A stretch of DNA of 64,000 nt, taken from the IMG/VR virus record IMGVR_UViG_3300025401_000016, positions 1-64,000 of that record. One strand, given 5' to 3'. Below, in pieces: positions 38,201 to 50,200 of this stretch. The notes below the pieces were generated by a model. That model did not search any database. It was not told where the DNA came from and worked only from the letters and a program-made list of their open reading frames with translations. The stretch is from a virus. A program made the position numbers and the translations under genes. How positions within the stretch are numbered: position 1 is the first letter of the stretch; each line of letters opens with the position of its first letter.

Positions 38201-41200
38201 AAAATTTAAATCAACATTGGTTTATACTGTAGATCAACAAAATTATACACCATACGATAGTGCCGCATATATGCTAGATGATACATTGAGTATCATGGTT
38301 GGGGTAAAATCACCAGATAACAGCTTCTTCTGGAGTGATATGATACCTAATCAGAATCCAACCATTAGTAATAGCTATGCGTTTAGAATTGGTTTAAGTA
38401 AAGCATTATTCCCATTATCTAGAGTATATGATTTTACAGTTGCAAATTATTATGGTGTATTAGCATATGTTAATAGAACAGTAGACGGATTGCCTGTACA
38501 ATTACAATTAGCAAAAGATATTGATTATGTTATTGTAGACAATTATCTTGAAATTATAGTACCATTAAATGACGGTGATGTAATTACGGTTAATGAATAT
38601 GACCAAACATATGGTAGTTATATACCTAATACTCCTACTAAGTTAGGATTTTATCCAAAGTACGTACCTACAGTTATATTAGATGATACATATTCAACAC
38701 CTACATATTTTATCATTGGGCATGATGGAAGTTATACTAAGTTGTACGGTGAATACAATAACGGACTGTTACAAGATTTCCGTGACAAAGTATTATATGA
38801 ATTTGAATTGCGTGTTTACAACAACATGAAAGTAAACACTACATTTGCAATTCAGCCAAATGATATTCGTCCTGGATTCTTCAGAGATACAGGTTACTCA
38901 TATGATGAGTACATGTCAATTTATACTACCAACTTTTTAAATTGGGTTGGATTAAATCGTATTAATTATACTAATCAGTTCTATGATAGTACTGATGATT
39001 ACACATATAATTATAATACTGCAATCAGTAGTTTAAGTAATACAACATTCAACAGTGGTAATTGGAGAGGTATATTCTTAAATCTATATGATACTTGCAA
39101 TCCACATGATAGACCATGGGAGATGTTAGGCTTTGTTATAGAACCAAGTTGGTGGCAAACACGTTATGGTGCTGCACCATATACAAGTGATAACTTATTG
39201 TTATGGACAGATTTAAGTAATGGATTCATTTACAACAATGGTAATAGTTATATTGATAAAAACTATGTAAGAGATGGATTACTAAAAATTATTCCAGTTG
39301 ATGAGAATGGAAATCTATTAAGTCCATTCAGAATCAAAGGATTGATTAAGCGTTATAAAATCACTGATTTCAAAAATAATTGGAGTGTAGGTGATGTTGG
39401 CCCTGCTGAATATAGTTATATAAAAAGTAGCTCATACCCATTCGATTTAATGCGTATATACGCATTACTAAAACCAAGCGATTTCTTTTGTTTAGGTTTA
39501 GACTTAGATGGCTACCGATACAATACTGAGTTCAACCAATTTTTAACTGATGATCGCTATAGAACATCATTGACAAATATTAATGTATATGGGAATGGTC
39601 AAGGCTTAGCCAGATCACTGCAGGATCAGTATGCAAAGCATAGTTATTTGAATTGGTTAGTTGATTATCTCAATCAATATGGTGTTGGTAGTAGTGAAAC
39701 TATTGCAAATACATTGGCAAGTCTAGATGTTAGATTAGCATATAGAATGGCTGGATTTAGCGATCAAAATCAACTACAATTTTTAATTGAAAAAGGTAGT
39801 CCAAATAGTACTAGCAATTCATTATTGATCCCGGACGATAGCTATAGTATATTGTTGTACCAAAACGAACCTAATGACATCATTGTTTATAGCTCTGTTA
39901 TTGTGCAGAAAACACTAACAGGATATAAAGTATTTGGTAACAGTCAAAACAAAGCATACTTCTTAAGTTATGCACCTTACTATAACAACCTAGTAAACCC
40001 AATCACAGTAGCTAACACAACAGTTAATATCCCAATAACTTACACAACAACTGTGATTACTACTCCATATGGAACAGAATTCTCTAGTGTACAATTATTA
40101 TGTGAATTCTTAAAAGGATATGGTAATTATTTAGAATCTCAGGGTATGCAATTTAATGACATTGAAAATAATGTTGCTATTACATGGGATCAAATGATTG
40201 CTGAAATATTGTATTGGTATAACAGTGGATGGGAAGTTGGTAGTACTATTAATGTTAACCCAAATGCAAATACACTTACAATTGATACTGGAAGTACAGT
40301 AGTTCAACCTCTTACCGATTATACACATAATTTTGTATTGAATCAAAATTTGGTTCAATTTCCATTAGAAAGTCTAGCAATCACACGTATTGATACACAG
40401 TTTACTGTAAAATCATTAAGTCAAGCCGACGCTATAAGTTATTTTAAGAGTACATTGAGTAGCGTAGAACATGCAGTTGTATTCAATAATGTAACTGTGT
40501 TTAACGATGTTGTGTTTAACTTACTTACTGGATTGAGACAACAACGACTTTATCTAAGAGGCACAAAGAGCAATAATTGGAATGGTACATTGTACGCACC
40601 TGGCTTTATCATCAATCAAAGTAATGTAGAACCTTGGACTCCAAATACGCAATACTACAAAGGTGATACAGTATTGTATAAAAATAGTTACTACATGGCT
40701 AACATTCCTGTGATAATTCCAAGTGACGTATTTACAGCTAGTAATTGGATTAAAACCCAGTACCAAAATATACATAAGGGGTTAATTGCTAATCCAAATA
40801 CCAGAGCCAGTGAAAGTCAATTGTATTATGACACACATTCTAGTAATTTACAAAATGATGCGGACTTGTTAGGATATTCATTGATTGGATATAGACCCAG
40901 ATCGTATCTAAGTGATATTAATCTAACGGATCCAAGTCAAGTTAATTTATATCAATCAATGATTGCACTTAAAGGTACTGAAAATGCACTAAACATATTA
41001 CAAAGTATTGATTTGAATGCGATTCAATTCAATTATAGTATGTACGAGAATTGGTTAGTACAAAAATCAGAATATGGTGGTATATTAAACCAAAACTTCA
41101 TTGAATTCACACTAGATGGTGGAATGTTAACTGGTAATCCAGCAATCGTTAGTGTCATTGTTGATAAACCAGTTAGTGCAAGTCAACAAGAAGTGCCACT

Positions 41201-44200
41201 ATATAGTCTAACCAATTACGGAAGACTATTAGATAATACAAATATATTGCCACTCAAGACAACTCAAAATACAAAAGGTCTACCAAGTGCAGGTTATGCT
41301 AACTTGAATGACACAACATACTATAGTTATAACTTAAATCAATTACCAAATAGTACAATTTATAATTTATACGGAGATGATTATATATACCTAGCCGATT
41401 CCAATGGTGATTGGGGTATGTATTGTGCAATACCTATCAAAGATGTAAGAGTAACACATGTCATTAATAATCTCAATGGAACAGTAACAATAACATTTAC
41501 TAAATCACCTTTACTAAATGTTGGTGATATGATTGGTATATTGAATTTTGATACTAGAGTGGATGGTTACTATACAATAGATGTAGTAGTAAACAATACC
41601 ACATACATCATAACATTAACATTAAGCAATAATGTGACACAGGTAACTAGTGGTACTGCATCGTTTGTATTCAATTTAGAATCTGTTAGACTTTCTAGTC
41701 CTATAGGATTGTTAAACCTAAGTTTACCATATGAGTACTCAAATAATTTAGTATGGGTAGATAGTGATAAAAATAACAATTGGGCAGTACTAGAGAAAAG
41801 TTTAAATTATACTAAACAAAATTTCTTAGGTAGCATCAGTGGTAATGAAACATACGGTGATAGTGTTAACTATGTACCGGGAGTAGGTTATGTTGTTGGT
41901 GATAGTACATTAGGTAATGTGTATACCTATGCAAAAACAGACAACGGATACATACTAAGAAATACAATTTCACATACTCCACCTTTTGGTAAAACCATTG
42001 CTAGAAATGATGAGTTTTTATTAGTTTCTAGTCCAGATAGTTCACTAACATACATCTACATATATAGAATTGTTCAATCACCTGAGATTGAAGCATTGGT
42101 TCCAGAACAAATACTTAGCTTTGCATTGGATACACCTGTTGGTAATACAATGACTGTATCCGGTGACGGGCAGTTGTTGTTTTTAAGTATTGATGGATAT
42201 AGAACAAACAGTTTGTCTGATACCTGGGTGATTCCTCCTACTGTATTAGTATATAAACGCAATCCTTCATATACATATCAACACATTAAATCTACACAAG
42301 AAATTACAATCAATGGTACACCAGTGTACGAATTGATGCGTTTATCTGAAGCAACATTACCTGATAAAAAGTATTTCAAAGTAATGGGTGATCAAACTGT
42401 TAATGGTGATATTCATACAGGTGCTAGAGTAACATTCTATCAATATACACAGTTTGGTACATCATCAATATATTCATTTGGTTATATACCACAAGCATAT
42501 ACTAAACCTGCAGTTGTTGTGACAGGTGGTAGTGGCACTAGTGCGTCATTTGATGTAACTCTAAATCAAACACGATATACTGCTGCTATACATGCAGCTG
42601 GTACAGGTTATACAGTTAATGATATATTGACTATACCTTATACTATTTTAGATGGCTTAAGTACAACAAATAATTTAGTAATCAAAGTAGTAACAGTCAG
42701 TAGTACCGGCCAAATAACAAGTGCAAGTATAGTTTCTGGTGTTGCAAACGGATATAATTTAAATACAGATCCTGCTGATTCTCAATCAGTATTATTTAAA
42801 GCAACCGGATTCCCAAATTCAAGTAATAATTACTTACAACAATATAGAAAATATTATTTGAAATTAACAGGTACTATCCCAGTTGGTACAGTAATTAGTT
42901 TTGACCCTACTGCTGATATTGTGGATTATACATTGACTGCAAATAACACATATTATGGTACTTTGTTGACAGGTATAACTGCTACAAATAAAGTAAGCAC
43001 AAGCGGAACAGGTACAGTAAAATTTGATGTAGATGTAAATGGAGCAACATATTTAAATGCAACACCAAGTCTTGGTTACTTAGGAACTGGTTATGCAGTA
43101 AATGATACATTAACTATATTAGGTTCTAGTTTAGGCGGTGTTGATACAACTAATGACTTAGTTTTACAAGTTACTGCAATTGGTACCTCGGGTAGTATAG
43201 CACAAGTTGAAATAGTATCTGGTACAGCAGTATCCTCTGAATATACAACATTATATCTTGATAACAGCAATTTACAAGCAACATTGTTTGCAGAAACATT
43301 CATTGCATTAGATTACGGACCTAGCCATGTATCATCTTACATATTATCTGACACTAGTAATGCAGTATATGTATATAAAAACATGTTGCCAAATTATGTA
43401 ACAATAATCACATCAAAGTATGATATTATAAGTGATGTGACTACATATTTTACAGTAGAATATATTGGTTATAGTGTCACTGGAGTCAATACATATGTAA
43501 GATCGGTTAACAATCAGTTTTCATTGGTTGGTAATTTAAATAACGCAATATCACAAGACCCTGCAACAGGTTTATATTCATTAGGTCAAGTACCTACTAA
43601 TAGCTTTGGAAGCAGTATTGCTAATAGCTATAATGGGGATAAGTTGTTTATTGGATCCCCCACAAGTAATTTCAATGATGCAATTGCAAATGTTGGATAT
43701 GTTTATATATACACACGTTTGAGCGAAACTTGGGAAGTTCAGTATGATGTTGCAAGTACTGATTTTTATACTTTGATATTACCTTGGGTACCAGACCCAA
43801 GCAGTTCAGTATACATTAATGGAGCTATGTTAGAGACAAATCAATATGTAGTATTGAACTTATTGTCACAAGGTTGTTTCTTATTGATAGGACCTCGTGT
43901 ACATGCAGGCGATATCATTACATTAAGTAGCCCAAACTTTGTATTAGATGCAAGAATAGCCAGTTATGATTCATTGGCACAATTACATCAAGGGCAAAAA
44001 TTTGGTTCAAGTTTAGCATGTAATATTTCAGGTAGTGAACTATTAGTTGGTACTCCATATGATGTAACTGTTAAGGGCCAAGAAGGTGCAGTATACCGTT
44101 ATACAAATGAAGGTAAAAAGTTTGGTACAATAACTGCACTGATTGCTGCAAACAATCAATTAGGTGCAACTTATATATTGTTGAATGGCTATCGTGTTAC

Positions 44201-47200
44201 GATCCCAGCAAGCGCTGATGCATATGATGTTGCAAATGCTATCAATGAGTTTGCTGTTCCTAATATTATAGCTTATGTATATGATGCACCCACTGGAGAG
44301 AATTTATTAAGAATTAGATTGCTTAACCAGGACTTAATAAGCGGTGACAATAAATTAAACATAGCAGTATTCAATGGTAATTTCTTGTATGAATTAGGAA
44401 TTAGTTCATATATAAAAACACAAACTATTCGTGAACCGCATCCACAGAATAGCAGTCGTTTTGGATTAAAACTTGCATTCAATGAAGCAAGTAGTTTTGT
44501 TGTAACTGCCCCAAGAGCAACTAGATACCTAAATACAGTATTTGATCTGATTGATGCAAATAATTCACATAACAATACTGTATTTGATAATAACTTAACA
44601 ATATTTGAAGATAGTTTCTCTAACGCAGGTGCAGCATATGTATACGATTATGTTACACCTTATAAAGAAACGTTATTGAATACTGGACAGTTTATATTTG
44701 GACAAGCAGTTAACGATACTATTATTGATTATGGTCCTACACCAGAATATGGATTAAGTGTTGCGTTTAGTAATAATATTATTATGGTTGGTAGCCCTAA
44801 CTTTAAGTCCAACACACAAATACAAACATTGACATTTATGGGTGATGGCACAACAAAACGTTTTGGTCCATTAGCTGATGGTATTACTATATTCCAGTTG
44901 TTAGTAAAAGTAGATGGACTACCACTAAAAGCAATTACAGATACAATGTATTATAATGGTGACGGAGTAAGAACAATATTCCCTATACCTGGTCAACTAC
45001 AACCTAGTGATTTGTTAGTAACAGTTAATAATGCACAAAAAGTACCTTATACTGATTACATTACATCAGGTAATAATCTAACTTTCACAACTGTACCGGG
45101 TTCAGGAAGTGTAGTAGCTATTACTGGTTTAAGTTCAAATACATTTAGATTAGATAGTAATATGAGTGGTGGATTGCATATATTATTCTATAGTGCACCG
45201 TCTAATAATAGTGTTATAACTGTTGTAGAAAATTTGACATCTAGTGTAAATGGTTATGCAGCTGAAAATGGTAGTGTGATAATATATGAAAATACTAAAG
45301 GTATTACAAATTGGCACACATATCGTAGTCCATGTGAAATTGTAGATGTAGCAAAGATCAACAAAGTTCAATTGTATAATAATATAGACAATACTAATTT
45401 AGATTCACTAGATTATTTTGACCCATTGAATGGTAAACTATTAGGTGCAGTAAAAGAAAATATTGATTATATTTCAAGCAACGATCCTGCAGGATATAAT
45501 TCAGATGTTTCACATGCATCGGGTAAAAATACATGGGGACAAGATCATGTAGGTAAATTATGGTATGATACATCAACCTCAAAATACCTAGACTATCACC
45601 AAGATGATTTATCATATAACAGTAGTTATTGGGGTTATTTATTCCCAGGTAGTATTGTTAGTGTATATACTTGGATAAGTAGTTCAGTTGATCCATCAAT
45701 GTATAAAGGTCCTGGTACAGTATATAATACCAACTTATATGCAGTATCATATAGTACAACAAGTGCATCACAACTAAATGCAACATACTATTTCTGGGTA
45801 AGAAATACAAATACATTATACGGTGATAAAACTCTTACTGATACAGTATTAGAAAACTACATTAGTGATCCACAAAATAGTGGTATCACATACTTTGCAC
45901 CATTAACAAGCAATACATTTGCATTATATAATAGCCGTGATAATATCAATGGATTGAATACAAATATACATATTGGATATAGTTCTGGTAATGGGCAAAG
46001 TGTATCACATGCAGAATATGAACTAATTCGTGCGAATTTTGCTGATGATTTCTTACCGGGCTTTATTGATAATAACTTAGGTATAACCAGCCCAACTGGA
46101 CTATACTCTGTATTATTAGATAGTTTTGCAGGTGCTGATGAGGCTGGAGAAATCGTTCCTAACTTTAGACTACCTGCATATTTGCAAGTAGGTATCAATG
46201 TAAGACCTAGACAAAGTATGTTTATCAATCGCTTTAATGCATTGAAAAACTATTTGACATACGCTAATAATATAATCATACAATATCCTATCAATGATTA
46301 TAGTGCCCCTTCATTCTTATATACAACTGGTGAATACTATAATACAAGTAACTACTGGTATAATGTATACTGGTGGCAAACAGGTTATGATAATAATACA
46401 AAGACAGCAGTAGAAGTCAGTACATATAGTGATTTATTGAAACTAACACCTACATCTGGTTTGATTGTTGGTGTAAGACAAAACAATAAAGGTAAACGTG
46501 AAATTTACATATACAACAATAATATTTGGTCACGTATTGGTTTACAAGATGGCACTATACAATTTAGTAGTGCGTTGTGGGATTACACAAATAATTTAAT
46601 TGGATTTGGTAACAGTTTCTTTGACACTACTCCCTTTGGATATTTCCCTAGTATTGAAACACGCTACATCATACGTGCATTGAATGAACAAATTTATGTT
46701 AATGAGTTGTTAGAACATCGTAACAAGAGTTTGATATTGATATTTGAATATATTCAAAGTGAAAATATTGCAGGACATAATTATTTGCCGTGGCTTAATA
46801 AATCAAGTTTTGTTGATATTGATTATGTAGTACGTTCATTGATACAGACACCTAACTATCGCCCAGATAATGATATATTGATAAGTGGATATGTTGATGA
46901 AATAAAACCTTATCATAGTGTAGTTAGAAATATTGAATACAAATATACTGTTCAAGATAATACAGAAACATATAGCACAGACTTTGATTTACCTCCCTTG
47001 TATAATAAAACAAGTGGTAAATTTACCAGTCCTAACCTAGTCTATAATGTTAAGCAATTAGGTACAGGTAATTATTTGGCATCTGACCCTATATGGCAAA
47101 ACACCAATTATAGTGATTGGATTAATAATTACGGGCTTAGTTTAGTTGACTCACCTAATTATATTGTATGTCTACTAAAAACATATGCATCTGCAGCTGA

Positions 47201-50200
47201 TAGTATACTTTATGTTAATAATGCTAGAGGATTACCAATCGAAGGTATAATGAAAATTGACAATGAAGTTATTGCATACAATACAATAGATATAGAACAT
47301 GGTACAATTTCAGGACTAACACGTGGCTTAAATCAAACAGTGGTAGTAGAACATTTTGCCGGCGCAAGCGTAATAATGGATTTACCTGCAATCGTAGTTC
47401 TTGATAGCGGAAGAGGTTATATTGACCCACCTACAGTTACCGCAGTTATTGACACAACAATATATCCAGCTCCTATTGTACCTGCAGTATTAAAACCAAT
47501 TATGTCCGGTGATAGAGTTGTAGGAGTTACTGTAGTAAATCCTGGAAAGAACTATCCAACTGTTCCTGAAATTGTTATAAGTAGCAGTTATAATGTTTCC
47601 TTTACTAGCGACCAAATTAATTATGCTGCCAGTACAATTGTATTACCCACAACATATTTGGTTACAGGTGATCTAATAAGAAGTACAAGTGACAGTTCAA
47701 CACAAACAACAGTCGCTGATGGATATTATTACATATATGTACTTGCTCAATTAGTAGGTGGAGAGTTAGTAGAAATTACATTACATAAATCATTTTCAGA
47801 TAGTTTAGCAGGTAACGGAAAGGTTCAACTTGTTCCACCTACTAATCTAGTGACATATACATTTGGATTAACTGCTCAAGCAGTACCTCAAGTAAGTAAT
47901 ACTGTTGTGCGTGGTTTAAGTCCTAAGTTACGCTTTGATAGAACAAGTTACGAACCAAAAATAGTGCCTTGGAAACCTAGCTTATTTTACAGTAGTCCTT
48001 ATGCAGGAGTAGGATCAGATATAAGTCAGACACTTGGTTTAAACTATGGCACAGTTATCAATACAATACCAGACTCTGGTACAGTATCACCTAGTGGTGG
48101 CACAGGCGCCACATTTACAATTTATAACATGTTACTTGGTGGAACATACGATGCAGTTATTGTTCATTCTGGTACCGGGTATCATGTAAATGATGTTATA
48201 ACTATTGCCGGTAACTTATTGAATGGTGCAACCACTGCCAATGATTGCAGAATAACTGTAACAGCGGTAAAGAACATTTATAATAATGGTCAGGGTATGA
48301 ATCAAGATAGTACTAGTGGTTCTGGTACTGGTGCATTGTTTATTATAACCAGTAATGGATCTACTTATACTGTTACTAGTGGTTATCATTATGGTACTGG
48401 ATATGTTGCAAATGATACAATTACATTTGTAGGTACACGATTTGGTGGTGCAACACCTGCTAACGACTTAGTAATTACTGTAACATCGGCAAATGCTTCG
48501 GGTGCTATCGCACAAGGTGGATTTACATATGCAGGTACACCTGTTAATACTGGTTCAATCACATCAGTCTCAGTTGCAGGTATTCCTATTACTGCAAATA
48601 TAGGAGCTAGTGCTACAGGTGTATTGTTACCGATTACTAATTCTACAACTGATGGTAATGGTGATATTGTAGTTAGTTTTAATTATGCAGTTAGTGGAAT
48701 GACTCCGGCACAAATTCAAGGTTCACCTATATATTTCTACAATAGCAATGAATACTATACATATGATGACACTCTTAATAGTGGTGCTAAATTAGAAATT
48801 TATAGACCTAGATTTGATCCATACAATCTTAGAGAAGAATATACAGTAAAAGTTATAAGTTCTGGCAATATTTACAATGACAATAGTGTGATTGTAATAG
48901 CAGGTACAAATTTAGGAGGAACAAGTCCTGCTAATGATGCTACAATATTCATAACAACAGGAGAGGCTACAGGTAATCATCCTATTAGCACTGTACGTGT
49001 TACAGGTGTAAGTTATGATGCATTTGACATATATTATGCTAAACCTGTAAACAACACAGATGTACAGGTATATGTTGATAGTACGATGAAGATACCATTG
49101 AAAGCATCACACTATACATATACCAATTATGTTAGTTTAAGTACCGGTACTAATCCAGTATCATATGCATACATACCAGAGCCAATCTATGCAGGTGAAA
49201 GCTATATCTATGATGAAAGCAGTTATGTCATATACAATGACATTGCATATCGTTGTATACAAAGCAACAATGATAGTACATTCATTGCTTCAAAATGGGT
49301 AAAAGTAAATCAAGATGATGTTAATCTTAATGCATTAGATAGAATTGCAACATACTATAGTCCTACTAGTAACATGTTACCTAAAGATATCAAACAATTG
49401 ATAGCAGGTGTTTCTTATCCTGATAATGTTTACTATGGTAATAGTTTTAGTCCAGAAGACAGTTATCCAATTGATGTAGTGGTTGCTGGACAAGAGTTCT
49501 ACCCAACAAATGTAAATATCATTTCACTAATATATGACGGAACACATTATATTGGCTTATCTGAAAACTCACAACATAGTAGTGTGTTGTCTAGTACAGA
49601 TGGAATTCATTATAACAACAACACAGTTAGTACACAACCATTATCGGTTACAAGTATAACATATTATGATCCATATCAACAATACTTGGTAACAACAGGT
49701 GTTGCAGAAAATCCAATCATGTTGAGTTACGATTTGGAGAATTGGGTCACAGTTGGTGCTACTGTTAATAAATTTGGTGTATCACATTTTGATGAAACAC
49801 CATTTGATGTAAATCAAATATCATGTCCACCTGGTGTGTTGAATAGCATAACAGTCGCACAAGGTTATTATTATGCAGCCGGAGAAACAATATTAAGTAG
49901 TCCCGATGGAACAACATGGACAACAGTTTCACCATCTGATAATTCAACTAGAATGTTGTATTGCATCAAGAATATTGTAACATCACATTTTGATGGTTTT
50001 GTAGCAGTTGGCGGAGAAACAATAGTAACATCTGATGCAGGAACAAGTGCACCAGCAACCACAAATGCAAGCACTATCATTTATAGTACAGATGGTGTCA
50101 CATGGACAGTATTGACTCCATATATAACAACCAATACATTATATACAATATGTTCTTCACCAACTACAATAGTAGTTGCAGGTGATAATGGATGTGTATA